Part shown: positions 9,946 to 19,211 of the stretch, piece after piece
Layout of the letters: every line of letters begins with the position of its first letter
Position numbering within the stretch: the stretch's first letter is position 1
NCBI RefSeq assembly: GCF_024623185.1
Contig: NZ_JANJZK010000009.1
Span: forward strand, 36,470 to 100,469
Length of the DNA: 64,000 bases
From: Anaerofustis stercorihominis
GTDB lineage: Bacteria > Bacillota > Clostridia > Eubacteriales > Anaerofustaceae
Reading direction: 5' to 3'
Translations under genes and position numbers: made by a program
The notes under the pieces: model-generated
What the model was told of the DNA's origin: nothing
The model's database searches: none
Seen by the model: the letters and a program-made list of their open reading frames with translations, nothing else

Positions 9946-10341
9946 TTGGCTGCAAAGAAAGTAGTTAGAAGAGGAAAGAAAAAAGTTAAGAAGAATATTG
10001 AAAAAGGACAAGCGCATATCCGCTCTACTTTTAACAATACAATAGTTACTTTAACTGACGTTGCAGGTAATGCTTTGGCATGGTCAAGTGCCGGAGAATT
10101 AGGCTTCAAAGGTTCAAGAAAAAGTACTCCATACGCTGCACAATCAGCTGCAACAGAAGCTGCTAAAAGAGCTATGGAACACGGTTTGAAAACAATTGAT
10201 GTATTCGTAAAAGGACCAGGTTCAGGAAGAGAAGCTGCTATCAGAGCACTTCAGGCTGCCGGACTTAACGTTATTTCAATAAAAGACGTTACTCCTATAC
10301 CACACAATGGTTGTAGACCACCAAAACGCAGAAGAGTTTAA
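9946..10341 (+). CDS. rpsK: 30S ribosomal protein S11 (TTG start)
   Basis: 131 residues from a TTG with AAGGAGG 9 nt upstream. [20 protein letters not shown] and the C-terminal [16 protein letters not shown] are S11 signatures. S11 forms part of the 30S platform near the E site. It lies 40 bp after rpsM. Confidence 0.97.
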   Translation: MAAKKVVRRGKKKVKKNIEKGQAHIRSTFNNTIVTLTDVAGNALAWSSAGELGFKGSRKSTPYAAQSAATEAAKRAMEHGLKTIDVFVKGPGSGREAAIRALQAAGLNVISIKDVTPIPHNGCRPPKRRRV

Positions 10342-10401
10342 TTTAAAAATATAAATTAATATAAACAATTAAGATAATATTTAATTGGAGGTAAAAAATT
10401 A

Positions 10402-11028
10402 ATGGCAAGATATACTGAAGCGTCATGTAGACTTTGTAGAAGAGAAAATGAAAAACTTTTCTTAAAAGGATCTAGATGTTACTCAGATAAATGTGCTTTT
10501 AATAGAAGACCGACTGCTCCAGGACAACATGGAAGCAAAGGCTCAAAAATGAGTGAATACGGTGTTCAATTAAGAGAAAAACAAAAAGTAAAAAGAATTT
10601 ATGGTGTTTTAGAAAAACAATTTAGATTATATTTTGATAAAGCAGAAAGAAAACCTGGTGCAGCTGGTGAAAACTTAATTTCACTATTAGAATCTCGTTT
10701 GGATAACGTTGTTTACAGAATGGGATTTGCTTCATCTAGAAAAGAAGCTAGACAATTAGTTAGACATAACCACTTTTTAGTAGATGGTAAGAAAGTTAAT
10801 ATTCCATCTTTCAGTGTAAAAGAAGGTCAAGTGATTAAAGTAAAAGATGATTCTAGAAAATCAAGCAAATTTAAAGAAATCGCAGAAATGAATGAAACAA
10901 AAGTTCCAGCAGCATATACACAAGTCGATATGGAAAAAATGGAAGGTAAGATGATTACCGCTCCTACAAAAGCAGATATCGAAATTCCTATTGAAGACCA
11001 TCTAATTGTCGAATTATATTCTAAATAA
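10402..11028 (+). CDS. rpsD: 30S ribosomal protein S4, zinc-binding form
   Basis: 208 residues. N-terminal Cys9, Cys12, Cys26 and Cys31 (CxxC-x13-C-x4-C) form a zinc site found in one S4 subtype. The S4 RNA-binding domain ([23 protein letters not shown]) lies at about residues 95-125. S4 nucleates 30S assembly. RBS TGGAGG. The 60 bp leader upstream is AT-rich with no recognised S4 pseudoknot. Confidence 0.97.
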   Translation: MARYTEASCRLCRRENEKLFLKGSRCYSDKCAFNRRPTAPGQHGSKGSKMSEYGVQLREKQKVKRIYGVLEKQFRLYFDKAERKPGAAGENLISLLESRLDNVVYRMGFASSRKEARQLVRHNHFLVDGKKVNIPSFSVKEGQVIKVKDDSRKSSKFKEIAEMNETKVPAAYTQVDMEKMEGKMITAPTKADIEIPIEDHLIVELYSK

Positions 11029-11084
11029 GAATATATGTTTTATACATTATTGGTTAGATTTATGGAATTGGGAGGTTTTATTAT

Positions 11085-12032
11085 ATGTTAGAATTTCAAA
11101 AACCTAATATTGAGATTGCAGAGATTAGTGCAGATAGAACTTATGGAAAATTTGTTGTAGAACCCCTTGAAAGAGGATATGGGACTACGATTGGTAATTC
11201 TCTTAGAAGAATTATGTTATCATCTCTTCCTGGCGCTGCTGTAACTAACGTTAAGATTGAAAATGTATTACATGAATTTGCTACCATTGACGGTGTTGCG
11301 GAAGATGTATTACAAATTATATTGAATTTAAAAGATTTATCTGTAAAGTTACATGCTGACGGACCCGTGGATGTACACATACATTCAGAGGGTGAAGGAG
11401 AAGTAACCGCAGGTGATATTATCTGTGACAGTGATGTTGAAATTGTAAATCCTGATTTGCATATCGCATCTCTAATGGCTGATGCTGTTCTTGATATGAC
11501 TATCACTATTGATAGCGGAACAGGATATGTTCCAAGTGAAAAGAACAAAAAAGAAGATATGCCTATAGGTACACTTCCTGTAGACAGTATTTTTACACCT
11601 GTAAAGAAAGCTAATTTTGCAGTTGAAAATACTAGAGTGGGAAATGTAACAGACTATGACAAACTTACTATTGAAGTTTGGACTGACGGAACAATTTCTC
11701 CTGAAGAAGCGGTTTCTCTTGCAGCTAAAGTAATTAACGATCATCTTCAATTATTTATTGATATGAATGCTAATTTACCAAACGCAAGTTTAATGGTTGA
11801 GAGAGAAGAAAACGAAAAAGAAAAAGTTTTAGAAATGTCAATCGACGAATTAGAACTTTCTGTTCGTTCCAGCAACTGCTTGAAGAGAACAAGCATTAAT
11901 ACTGTTGAAGAATTAATTTCAAGAAGTGAAGAAGACATGTCTAAAGTAAGAAATCTCGGTAAGAAATCTTTAAATGAAATAAAGAAAAAGCTTGCTGAAA
12001 TCGGATTATCTTTTAGACAAGGTGATGAATAA
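11085..12032 (+). CDS. rpoA: RNA polymerase alpha subunit
   Basis: 315 residues. The N-terminal dimerisation domain contains [27 protein letters not shown] split over residues 25-50. A linker near 235-250 leads to the C-terminal helix-hairpin-helix domain ([31 protein letters not shown]), which binds UP elements and activators. RBS GGGAGG. Confidence 0.98.
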   Translation: MLEFQKPNIEIAEISADRTYGKFVVEPLERGYGTTIGNSLRRIMLSSLPGAAVTNVKIENVLHEFATIDGVAEDVLQIILNLKDLSVKLHADGPVDVHIHSEGEGEVTAGDIICDSDVEIVNPDLHIASLMADAVLDMTITIDSGTGYVPSEKNKKEDMPIGTLPVDSIFTPVKKANFAVENTRVGNVTDYDKLTIEVWTDGTISPEEAVSLAAKVINDHLQLFIDMNANLPNASLMVEREENEKEKVLEMSIDELELSVRSSNCLKRTSINTVEELISRSEEDMSKVRNLGKKSLNEIKKKLAEIGLSFRQGDE

Positions 12033-12059
12033 TAAACACACTAATAAAGGAGGTTTATG

Positions 12060-12407
12060 ATGGCAGGATATAGAAAACTTGGTAAAGCTAGCGATAAAAG
12101 AAAAGCTATGCTTAGAGGTTTAGTAACTGACACACTTAGATATGAAAGAATAAACACTACTCTATTTCGTGCAAAAGAAGCAAGAAAAATAGTTGACAAA
12201 ATGATTACGCTGGGAAAACGCGGCGACTTACATGCAAGAAGACAAGCTCTTTCGTACATTTATGACAAACGTGTTGTAGACAAATTATTTAACGAAATTG
12301 CACCTAAATATGAAAATAGAGACGGTGGATATACAAGAATTTATAAGCTTGGCGCCAGACGTGGTGACGGTGCCGAAACAGCAATTTTAGAGTTAGTAAG
12401 TGAATAA
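12060..12407 (+). CDS. rplQ: 50S ribosomal protein L17
   Basis: 115 residues from the second of two adjacent ATGs (12057 and 12060); the AAAGGAGG ending at 12053 is 3 nt from the first and 6 nt from the second, and MAGYRKLGK matches the family start. [20 protein letters not shown] is diagnostic. Last gene of the ribosomal cluster, followed by a hairpin. Confidence 0.96.
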   Translation: MAGYRKLGKASDKRKAMLRGLVTDTLRYERINTTLFRAKEARKIVDKMITLGKRGDLHARRQALSYIYDKRVVDKLFNEIAPKYENRDGGYTRIYKLGARRGDGAETAILELVSE

Positions 12408-12425
12408 TCAAATAAAAAATAGTAC

Positions 12426-12454
12426 AAAGGGACAGTTTAAATCACTGTTCCTTT
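12426..12454 (+). terminator. Hairpin after rplQ (weak terminator)
   Basis: A 10-bp stem (12426-12435 with 12445-12454, one G-T pair) and 9-nt loop ends in TTT but lacks a long T-run. It probably ends or attenuates the ribosomal transcript; a TATAAT at 12460-12465 just beyond could start the ecf transcript, though no good -35 is visible. Confidence 0.6.
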
Positions 12455-12542
12455 AGCACTATAATATAGGAATTATAAATGTGTATAAAATATGGATAAA
12501 TTAAATATATACTTTTATAATACTTATAAGCAGGGTTATAAA

Positions 12543-13376
12543 ATGGAAAAAATGATTGAAATAAAAAATGTAAGTTATTCATATAAAGGGGCAGAGGGAG
12601 AAGCTAATATTGAAGCCTTAAAAGATGTTTCTCTTTCTATTAATAAAGGTGAATTTATAGGTATAATTGGGCGTAACGGTTCGGGTAAATCTACTTTAGC
12701 TAAGCTTCTCAATGGTATATTGATACCTCACGAAGGCGATATCTTAATAAATGGTATGAATACCAAAGATGAGGATAAAATCTGGGATATTAGGCAGTCC
12801 GCGGGGATGATATTTCAAAATCCCGATAATCAAATGGTAGCGACTATTGTTGAAGAGGATGTTGCCTTCGGTCCCGAAAATCTTGGTATAGAGCCTAAAG
12901 AAATCCGTAATAGGGTTGAAGAAGCTCTTTTGAGTGTAAGAATGAGTGATTTTAGAGATAAGAAACCTCATGAACTTTCAGGAGGTCAAAAGCAGCGTAT
13001 CGCTATAGCCGGAATTCTTGCAATGCAGCCGGAGTGTATAATCCTGGATGAGCCTACTGCGATGTTAGATCCAAAGGGGCGAAAAGAAGTTATAAATACA
13101 ATAAAGAAACTTAATGAAAAAGGAACTACAATAATTTTAATAACACACTATATGGAAGAAGTAGTTTCTGCGGATAAAGTATTTATCTTGGACAGAGGAG
13201 TCAAAGCTTTCGAAGGCACTCCGAGAGAAGTCTTTTCAAAGGGTGATATGCTTAAAGATTTAATGTTGGAGCCTCCTTATGCAACTAAGGTTGCTTATGA
13301 GTTAAAGAAATTAGGGAAAATAAAGAACGAAAAAATTCTCACACTTGATGAATTAGTGGAGGAAATATGTCAGTAA
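12543..13376 (+). CDS. ecfA1: ECF transporter ATPase EcfA1
   Basis: 277 residues from ATG 12543; an upstream in-frame ATG at 12492 has no Shine-Dalgarno and adds a non-family extension. Walker [11 protein letters not shown]-loop QNPDNQ, signature LSGGQKQR, Walker B CIILDEPT and the switch His in ITHYMEE are complete. It powers vitamin or metal uptake with EcfA2, EcfT and an S-subunit not encoded here. It overlaps ecfA2 by 10 bp. Confidence 0.93.
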   Translation: MEKMIEIKNVSYSYKGAEGEANIEALKDVSLSINKGEFIGIIGRNGSGKSTLAKLLNGILIPHEGDILINGMNTKDEDKIWDIRQSAGMIFQNPDNQMVATIVEEDVAFGPENLGIEPKEIRNRVEEALLSVRMSDFRDKKPHELSGGQKQRIAIAGILAMQPECIILDEPTAMLDPKGRKEVINTIKKLNEKGTTIILITHYMEEVVSADKVFILDRGVKAFEGTPREVFSKGDMLKDLMLEPPYATKVAYELKKLGKIKNEKILTLDELVEEICQ

Positions 13377-14206
13377 AAGTAGTAGATTTATGCCATACTT
13401 ACGGCGAAAACAGTATATTTGAATTTAAAGCTTTGAATAACATAAATTTTGAAGTAAGAAGCGGAGAACTGATAGGTATCATAGGACATACAGGGAGCGG
13501 AAAATCCACATTGATACAACATATCAACAGGTTATTAACACCTACGAGCGGTGAAATATATTTGGATGAACTAAATATAAACGAAAAAGGCGTTCTTATG
13601 AAAGATATTTGTTCCAAAGTCGGGCTTGTCTTTCAATATCCGGAGTATCAGCTTTTTGAAGAAACCGTTTATAAAGATATAGCTTTCGGACCGAAAAATA
13701 TTGGCATGGAAGATATTGACGGTACTGTTAAGAATTCGATGGCTATGGTCGGTCTTGATTTCGAAACATATAAAGATAAATCTCCATTTGAACTTTCCGG
13801 AGGGCAAAAAAGGAGAGTTGCCATAGCAGGCGTTATAGCTATGGATCCCGATATTTTGATTTTAGATGAGCCTGCAAGCGGACTGGATCCGGTTGGAAGG
13901 AAAGAAATACTCGATAATATTTATAAACTTCATAAAGATAATAAACTTACAACTTTTTTAGTCTCTCATTCGATGACAGATGTATGCGAATATGCCGGTA
14001 AAATAATGGTTTATTCAAATGGAGAACTTAAACTTTTTGATGAGCCTAAAGAAGTATTTAAGGAAGTTAAACTACTTAAAGAAATAGGTTTAAGTATTCC
14101 CGAAGGAAAAGAGTTAATGTTAAAGTTAAAGGAAAAAGGACTTGATGTAAATACGGATTTATTTACATTTGAAGATGTAGTTAAAGAAATAGATAAACTA
14201 ATTTAA
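13367..14206 (+). CDS. ecfA2: ECF transporter ATPase EcfA2
   Basis: 279 residues. Walker [23 protein letters not shown]-loop, LSGGQKRR signature, [13 protein letters not shown]alker B and SHSMTD switch. EcfA1 and EcfA2 form the asymmetric ATPase dimer. Its start lies inside the ecfA1 3' end, with the GGAGG inside ecfA1, so the two are translationally coupled. Confidence 0.95.
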   Translation: MSVKVVDLCHTYGENSIFEFKALNNINFEVRSGELIGIIGHTGSGKSTLIQHINRLLTPTSGEIYLDELNINEKGVLMKDICSKVGLVFQYPEYQLFEETVYKDIAFGPKNIGMEDIDGTVKNSMAMVGLDFETYKDKSPFELSGGQKRRVAIAGVIAMDPDILILDEPASGLDPVGRKEILDNIYKLHKDNKLTTFLVSHSMTDVCEYAGKIMVYSNGELKLFDEPKEVFKEVKLLKEIGLSIPEGKELMLKLKEKGLDVNTDLFTFEDVVKEIDKLI

Positions 14207-14217
14207 GGAAATATAAT

Positions 14218-15033
14218 ATGTTAAATGATATTACAATAGGTCAATATTATCCGACAGGGTCTATCATTCATAGACTTGATCCCAGAGTTAAAATATTTGT
14301 AACATTTCTATACATGATTTTATTGTTTGTGGTTAAATCATTTATAGGTTTTTTAGGCATGTTTCTGCTTCTCGTTATTCCGGTAGTATTATCAAAAGTT
14401 CCCGTCAGTTATCTATTGAAAGGTCTTAAAGGTCTGATAATAATCATTCTTTTTACCGTCTGTCTAAATATGTTTATGACACCGGGGACTGTCTTATATA
14501 AAATAGGATTTCTAAAAATAACCGATAATGGACTTAGAAATGCGATATTAATGGCAGTGAGACTTATATTGCTCGTAACCGGAACATCTTTATTGACACT
14601 GGTTACTTCTCCGATATCTCTTACCGATGGTATGGAAAGACTTATGAAAAAAGTCCCTTTAGTAAAAAATTACGCTCATGAGCTTGCAATGATGATGAGT
14701 ATAGCCTTAAGATTTATACCTACACTTATGGAAGAGACTACAAGGATAATAAATGCACAAAAATCTAGGGGTGCGGATTTTGAAAGCGGGAATATAATTT
14801 CAAGAGCCAAAGCGTTTATCCCTGTCCTTATACCTCTTTTTTTATCTGCGTTTCAAAGAGCCGAGGATTTAGCTCTTGCCATGGAAGCCAGATGCTACAG
14901 AGGCGGGGAAAACAGAACAAGAATGAAAGAATTAAAATATTCCAAGGCTGATAGTTACGCATATATGTATGGAGCTTTAATGTTTATATTTACAGTTGCT
15001 ACAAATATTCTTCATACCAAGGGGATTTTATAA
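14218..15033 (+). CDS. ecfT: ECF transporter transmembrane subunit EcfT
   Basis: 271 residues. LDPRVKIF near residue 21 and two Ala-Arg-Gly coupling motifs (AQKSRGAD near 180 and MEARCYRGG near 223) are the EcfT coupling-helix marks; about five to six membrane spans. It joins the two ATPases to exchangeable S-components. The stop overlaps the truA start by one base. Location after rplQ is conserved in Firmicutes. Confidence 0.95.
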   Translation: MLNDITIGQYYPTGSIIHRLDPRVKIFVTFLYMILLFVVKSFIGFLGMFLLLVIPVVLSKVPVSYLLKGLKGLIIIILFTVCLNMFMTPGTVLYKIGFLKITDNGLRNAILMAVRLILLVTGTSLLTLVTSPISLTDGMERLMKKVPLVKNYAHELAMMMSIALRFIPTLMEETTRIINAQKSRGADFESGNIISRAKAFIPVLIPLFLSAFQRAEDLALAMEARCYRGGENRTRMKELKYSKADSYAYMYGALMFIFTVATNILHTKGIL

Positions 15034-15767
15034 TGCGAAATATTCTCCTTACAATAGAATATGACGGGAAGAACTATGTCGGATGGCAAATGCAGAATAA
15101 TGGTATTAGTATAGAGGAAGAAGTTAAAACTGCAATAGAGAAGCTTACAAAAGAAAAAATAAAACTATATGGAAGCGGAAGGACCGACAGCGGAGTTCAT
15201 GCTCTTGGACAAGCCGCAAGCTTTTATACAAATTCAAATATTGATATTAAGAAGATACCATATGGAATAAACTCTTTTCTTCCCAGAGATATAAGAGTAA
15301 TTAAAGCGGAAGAAAAAGAAATAGACTTTCATGCCAGATATAGTGCGAAAGGTAAAGAATATATTTATCTTATTTATAACAGAAGTATAATGAACCCAAT
15401 ATACGATGGAAGAGCGAGCCACGTGTTTTATAAGCTTGATTTGGATAAAATGAAAAGAGCGAGTAGAGATTTGATTGGTATACATGATTTTGCCGGGTTT
15501 ATGGGAAGCGGGAGCAGTGTAAAAAGTACTGTAAGGAAAATTTATGATATAGATATTTCTAAAGATAATGATTTGATTAAGATAAAAATTTCGGGAAGTG
15601 GTTTTTTATATAATATGGTGAGGATTATCGTTGCGTCTTTGATTGATATTGGAAGAGGCAGATTTGATGAAACCAGGATAAAGGAAATCCTTGAAACAAA
15701 ACAAAGAAGTATGGCAAATGTGACAGCACCTGCTGTCGGGCTGTACTTAAATAAAGTTTTTTACTAA
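15033..15767 (+). CDS. truA: tRNA pseudouridine(38-40) synthase TruA
   Basis: 244 residues. The catalytic Asp is in GSGRTDSGVHALGQ (about residue 52). Start TIEYDGKNYVGWQ is typical. It makes pseudouridine at positions 38-40 of the tRNA anticodon arm. Its start overlaps the ecfT stop, so it belongs to the ecf transcript; rplM downstream has its own promoter. Confidence 0.97.
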   Translation: MRNILLTIEYDGKNYVGWQMQNNGISIEEEVKTAIEKLTKEKIKLYGSGRTDSGVHALGQAASFYTNSNIDIKKIPYGINSFLPRDIRVIKAEEKEIDFHARYSAKGKEYIYLIYNRSIMNPIYDGRASHVFYKLDLDKMKRASRDLIGIHDFAGFMGSGSSVKSTVRKIYDIDISKDNDLIKIKISGSGFLYNMVRIIVASLIDIGRGRFDETRIKEILETKQRSMANVTAPAVGLYLNKVFY

Positions 15768-15793
15768 AAACCGCTTATAATGTGAAAAATATG

Positions 15794-15822
15794 TTGACAT
15801 AAAAGGAAAAATAATCTAAAAT
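15794..15822 (+). promoter_or_regulatory. Sigma-A promoter of rplM-rpsI
   Basis: TTGACA at 15794-15799, 17-bp spacer, TAAAAT at 15817-15822. It is among the best -35/-10 pairs in the window and lies in the gap after truA, so rplM-rpsI can be expressed separately from ecf-truA. Confidence 0.85.
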
Positions 15823-15827
15823 AAATA

Positions 15828-15856
15828 GGCTAGATATTTTATAAGTGTCGTTAGCC
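15828..15856 (+). promoter_or_regulatory. Possible L13-type leader hairpin
   Basis: GGCTA (15828-15832) can pair with TAGCC (15852-15856) at the very 5' end of the rplM mRNA, closing a 19-nt internal region. Firmicutes rplM mRNAs are known to carry an L13 autoregulatory leader; assignment here is inference from position plus this stem, not a matched covariance model. Confidence 0.4.
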
Positions 15857-15928
15857 CCGTACTTGATAAAATATAAAAGCAGGAAAATTAAATTAAAATA
15901 TTATAAGTTATTGTGGAGGTTTAACGAA

Positions 15929-16369
15929 ATGTTAACAAAGTCAACTGGTATTGCTAAACCCCAACAAATTGATAAGAAATGGTATGTAGTAGATGCTGAA
16001 GGCAAAACACTAGGTAGATTATGTAGTGAAATCGCCAAAGTATTAACAGGTAAAAATAAACCATGCTATACACCTAATATTGATACTGGGGATTATGTAA
16101 TTGTAATTAATGCAGAAAAAATTCATCTAACAGGAAATAAACTATTAGATAAAAAATATTATAGACACACCGGATATCCAGGCGGAAGGAAAGAAGTTGC
16201 TTACAAAGATTTGATTGCAAACAAACCTGAATTTGTAATCGAAAAAGCAGTAAAAGGTATGCTTCCAAAGAATAAACTTGGAAGACAACAAATAAAGAAA
16301 TTGAAAGTATACGCAGGAAGTGAACATGAACATGCAGCACAAAAACCTGAAGTACTTAATATAAAGTAG
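15929..16369 (+). CDS. rplM: 50S ribosomal protein L13
   Basis: 146 residues from ATG 15929 with TGGAGG 9 nt upstream; the open frame extends 28 codons further upstream, but that part lies in the leader. [16 protein letters not shown] and [17 protein letters not shown] are diagnostic. L13 is an early 50S assembly protein. Paired with rpsI, 10 bp downstream. Confidence 0.97.
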   Translation: MLTKSTGIAKPQQIDKKWYVVDAEGKTLGRLCSEIAKVLTGKNKPCYTPNIDTGDYVIVINAEKIHLTGNKLLDKKYYRHTGYPGGRKEVAYKDLIANKPEFVIEKAVKGMLPKNKLGRQQIKKLKVYAGSEHEHAAQKPEVLNIK

Positions 16370-16379
16370 GAGGGAATAG

Positions 16380-16772
16380 ATGGCAGAGCAAGTTATGGCT
16401 ACGGGCAGAAGAAAAAATTCTGTTGCGAGAGTAGTTTTAAAACAAGGTAACGGTAAAATAACTATCAATGGTAGAGACATCGAAGAATACTTTGGTGGAA
16501 ATGATACACTAAAATTAATCGCTAGACAATCATTGGTTCTAACAAATAGTGCTGATAAATTTGACATTAGTGTTAATGTTTACGGCGGTGGTATATCTGG
16601 TCAAGCCGGAGCAATCAGACATGGTATTTCTAGAGCTTTAGTTGCTGAAAATCCTGATCTTAGAAAAGAAGTTAAAAAAGCAGGTTTCTTAACTAGAGAT
16701 TCAAGAATGAAAGAAAGAAAGAAATATGGTCTTAAAAAAGCTAGAAAGGCTCCACAATTCTCAAAAAGATAA
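16380..16772 (+). CDS. rpsI: 30S ribosomal protein S9
   Basis: 130 residues. [19 protein letters not shown] at the start and the C-terminal tail [13 protein letters not shown], which reaches the P-site tRNA in the family, identify S9. RBS GGAGGG. Last gene of the rplM-rpsI unit, followed by a strong terminator. Confidence 0.98.
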   Translation: MAEQVMATGRRKNSVARVVLKQGNGKITINGRDIEEYFGGNDTLKLIARQSLVLTNSADKFDISVNVYGGGISGQAGAIRHGISRALVAENPDLRKEVKKAGFLTRDSRMKERKKYGLKKARKAPQFSKR

Positions 16773-16788
16773 TATATCATATATATTT

Positions 16789-16817
16789 AAGAACAGCGAA
16801 AAGCTGTTCTTTTTTTG
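16789..16817 (+). terminator. Rho-independent terminator of rplM-rpsI
   Basis: Nine-bp stem AAGAACAGC / GCTGTTCTT (16789-16797 with 16803-16811), loop GAAAA, then a run of T to 16816. Confidence 0.93.
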
Positions 16818-17030
16818 ACTTCTCCATGGTTTTGCTTTAGCAAAACCATATGCGTTTTAAATATTTAAAACGCATTATTAAAACAAAGTCCATCGGACTT
16901 TGTTTTAATGGAGAAACATTCGCAAACTTTTTTCAAAAGTTTGCGAATGTAAGTGAGTCAATAAATAAGAATTAGTATAGGCGAAGCCTATAAATTAATA
17001 TGAGTAAATTTCTAATGAAATTTACGAATG
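16818..17030. repeat. Array of six perfect hairpins
   Basis: Directly after the rpsI terminator come six near-contiguous inverted repeats: 16826-16849 (10-bp arms), 16850-16875 (26-nt perfect palindrome), 16877-16909 (15-bp arms), 16917-16949 (15-bp arms), 16976-16992 (7-bp arms) and 17004-17025 (9-bp arms), all with tiny loops. No coding frame is evident. ATGGAGAAACAT (16908-16919) follows the third; its partial inverse TTCTCCAT occurs at 16820-16827. The density is far beyond a terminator and suggests a mobile or structured-RNA repeat family. Confidence 0.8.
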
Positions 17031-17200
17031 GAAGTAGCAATAAATTAAAACAATGATAAAGATGTTATTTTAATGGAGAAACATGAGCAAAACTTCTAAG
17101 GAAATTTACGAATGATAAGTAGCTTTCAAATAAAGAATTAGCGGACATTTCCTAAATGGAGAGACATGAGTAAACTTTAAAAAAAAGTTTATAAATAAAA
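17031..17200. repeat. Decayed copies of the hairpin-array unit
   Basis: ATGGAGAAACAT recurs at 17073-17084 and as ATGGAGAGACAT at 17156-17167. The flanks of the second copy (TTAAAACA before, AAATTTACGAATG after) match the first copy at 16878-16950 but its arms no longer pair perfectly. This looks like successive tandem copies at different stages of decay. Confidence 0.65.
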
Positions 17201-17603
17201 CAAATGGATAAATTAGACAGCACAGAATAAAGCTTATCAATATAAATATAAGTAAATCATATCCAAAACTGTAAAAATCTAATATATAGTAATGTTTATG
17301 AAATAATTTCAATAAGTTATAAGTGTTTTTATAAAAACGTGTTATTAAATATAAAAAGAGTTTGTAAATATAAAATATAGTAGAAAATATCATAAATCAA
17401 ATTTAATATTTTGACGTTTACTTTCATAAATATAGAAATTAATTAAAGTTTTTTTAATTATATGAGCATAAATATATATTTTTAATATGAATAATAAAGA
17501 TATACTAAAAAGTGTTATTTATTTTTAACGTTGATTTGTGTCATTTTTTTACATCTTATTCAGTAAAAATATGGTAAAACATTGTAGGTATAAAAATACT
17601 ATG
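17201..17603. other. AT-rich gene-free stretch upstream of the alcohol dehydrogenase
   Basis: No supported gene, RNA or repeat. A minus-strand open frame exists but has no Shine-Dalgarno and a composition-driven hydrophobic translation. The sequence is extremely AT-rich. Confidence 0.6.
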
Positions 17604-17631
17604 TTGAAAAATCATAATTATGTGTTAAAAT
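17604..17631 (+). promoter_or_regulatory. Probable promoter of the alcohol dehydrogenase gene
   Basis: TTGAAA (17604-17609), 16-bp spacer, TAAAAT (17626-17631), 12 bp before the AGGAGG. The leader would be short. Confidence 0.6.
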
Positions 17632-17655
17632 ATGGATAAAAGCAGGAGGTTTGTT

Positions 17656-18837
17656 ATGAGCGGCTTTAATTTGGTAGTCCCAAGTAAGATTATATTCGGA
17701 GAGGGAAAAATACATACTTTAAATAAATACATTTTAGAATATGGTGATAATATTCTCTTTTTATGCGGGAAGACTTCATTAAAGGCGTCCGGAATGTATG
17801 ATAAAATAATTGAAAACTTTGAAAGTGATAGTATCAGTTATGAAATACATTCTATCAAAGAAGAACCGAGTGTAGAGGTCATAGATAATCTTGCAAGCGA
17901 ATATAGAAATAAAAGAGTGGATGCGATCGTAAGTATAGGAGGCGGAAGCGTAATCGATACCGGCAAAGCACTAAGCAGTATGCTTAAGGAAGACGGAAGT
18001 ATCAAAGATTTTCTTGAAGGTGTTGGTACTAGAACACCAAGCGGAAAGAAAATCCCTTTTATTGCAGTTCCGACTACAAGCGGTACAGGCAGTGAAGCTA
18101 CGAAAAATGCGGTGATTAAAGGGATGGACGGTGAAGTTAGATTTAAAAAGTCTATAAGACATGATAATCTTATGCCTAATGTAGCTTTGGTAGACCCGGT
18201 GCTCACTTTAAACTGTCCTAAGAATGTAACAATGCAAAGCGGGATAGATGCTTTTTGCCAGCTTCTGGAAGCTTATATATGTACCAATTCCAATACCTTT
18301 ACCGATATGCTTGCCGAAAAAGGTTTAAAAAGAATGTGTGAAAGTCTTCTTGGTGCATATAATAATGGAGAAGACCTTGATTCAAGAAATGATGTAGCAT
18401 ATGCTTCATTATTGTCAGGTATCTGTATGGCAAATGCGGGACTTACCACTATTCATGGTTTTGCTGGGGTTATCGGTGGATTTTATGATAACATTCCTCA
18501 CGGAGCGATTTGTGCAAGTTTACTTCATGGTGCTACCGTTGTTAATCTTCAAAAGATAAAAGATTTTGAACCTAATAATCCTGCTGCGTATAAATACGCA
18601 AAGATCGGAGCATTCTTAATGGATGCCAACTATTCTCCCGACAGGCATGAAGTATTTTTCAGAGCTGTCGTAGATACTTTAAAAAGCTGGAATGAAGAGA
18701 TGAACATACCTAGACTTTCGGATTTTAGTATTGAAGAAGATGATTTTTGGAAAATACTTGAAGAAGCAAAACAAAGATATAATCCTGTTAAACTTTCTAA
18801 CAGTGAAATGGAGAAAATATTAGAATATAGTTATTAA
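17656..18837 (+). CDS. Iron-containing alcohol dehydrogenase family protein
   Basis: 393 residues from ATG 17656 (AGGAGG six nt upstream; ATG 17632 precedes the Shine-Dalgarno). The NAD-binding loop GGGSVID is at 95-101. The metal-site region contains DAFCQLLEAY, IHGFAG and PHGAICASLLH: one usual His ligand of the FucO type (DxxxH) is Gln here, so this is a variant subgroup and the metal is uncertain. It probably reduces an aldehyde or ketone in fermentation; substrate unknown. Glutaredoxin follows 11 bp downstream. Confidence 0.88.
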   Translation: MSGFNLVVPSKIIFGEGKIHTLNKYILEYGDNILFLCGKTSLKASGMYDKIIENFESDSISYEIHSIKEEPSVEVIDNLASEYRNKRVDAIVSIGGGSVIDTGKALSSMLKEDGSIKDFLEGVGTRTPSGKKIPFIAVPTTSGTGSEATKNAVIKGMDGEVRFKKSIRHDNLMPNVALVDPVLTLNCPKNVTMQSGIDAFCQLLEAYICTNSNTFTDMLAEKGLKRMCESLLGAYNNGEDLDSRNDVAYASLLSGICMANAGLTTIHGFAGVIGGFYDNIPHGAICASLLHGATVVNLQKIKDFEPNNPAAYKYAKIGAFLMDANYSPDRHEVFFRAVVDTLKSWNEEMNIPRLSDFSIEEDDFWKILEEAKQRYNPVKLSNSEMEKILEYSY

Positions 18838-18848
18838 AGGAGGCTATC

Positions 18849-19094
18849 ATGGCTGAAGTAACAATTTATACGACTTCTACATGTCCATATTGTAAAATGG
18901 CTAAGGAGTTACTAAAACAAAAAGGAATTGATTATGAAGAAAGAATGGTTGAATTCGGAAGCGAAGAGCTTGTGGATTTAGTAAGCAGGACTCATCATAG
19001 AACAGTTCCTCAAATATTCTTTGGTGAAGAATTCATCGGAGGATATGACGATTTACAAAAATACTTAACAACTAAAGAATTTACAGAAAAATAG
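18849..19094 (+). CDS. Glutaredoxin-like thiol-disulfide protein
   Basis: 81 residues with the CPYC active site at 12-15, the cis-proline segment TVPQIFF and the GGYDD glutathione-side motif. It reduces disulfides or mixed disulfides in the cytosol; many anaerobes use such proteins without glutathione, so the partner is open. RBS AAGGAGG. Probably co-transcribed with the dehydrogenase. Confidence 0.92.
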   Translation: MAEVTIYTTSTCPYCKMAKELLKQKGIDYEERMVEFGSEELVDLVSRTHHRTVPQIFFGEEFIGGYDDLQKYLTTKEFTEK

Positions 19095-19097
19095 CTT

Positions 19098-19127
19098 AAA
19101 AGAAGGTCATTTGACCTTCTTTTTTTA
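19098..19127 (+). terminator. Terminator after glutaredoxin
   Basis: Stem AAGAAGGTCA / TGACCTTCTT (19100-19109 with 19112-19121) followed by T6. Confidence 0.92.
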
Positions 19128-19184
19128 TATATTTATTACATTAATTAACTAAATATCTGTTAAATAAAACTAATTATATATTGA

Positions 19185-19190
19185 TATAAT
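19185..19190 (+). promoter_or_regulatory. -10 element upstream of the tail-collar gene
   Basis: TATAAT at 19185-19190, 10 bp before the CGGAGG of the next gene. No convincing -35 is seen, so a weak or activator-dependent promoter is possible. Confidence 0.45.
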
Positions 19191-19211
19191 GCTTTTAAAC
19201 GGAGGTTAAAA

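Noticed and set aside
10342..10401. S4-binding autoregulatory leader before rpsD
   Set aside because: Only 60 nt of AT-rich sequence with no visible pseudoknot-forming segments.
16818..17200. Possible CRISPR array
   Set aside because: Units are different palindromes with tiny loops, not identical direct repeats separated by equal-size unique spacers; no cas genes.
17106..17393. Minus-strand open frame of 95 codons in the hairpin-repeat region
   Set aside because: No Shine-Dalgarno, composition-driven Phe/Tyr/Ile-rich translation, overlaps the repeat copies.
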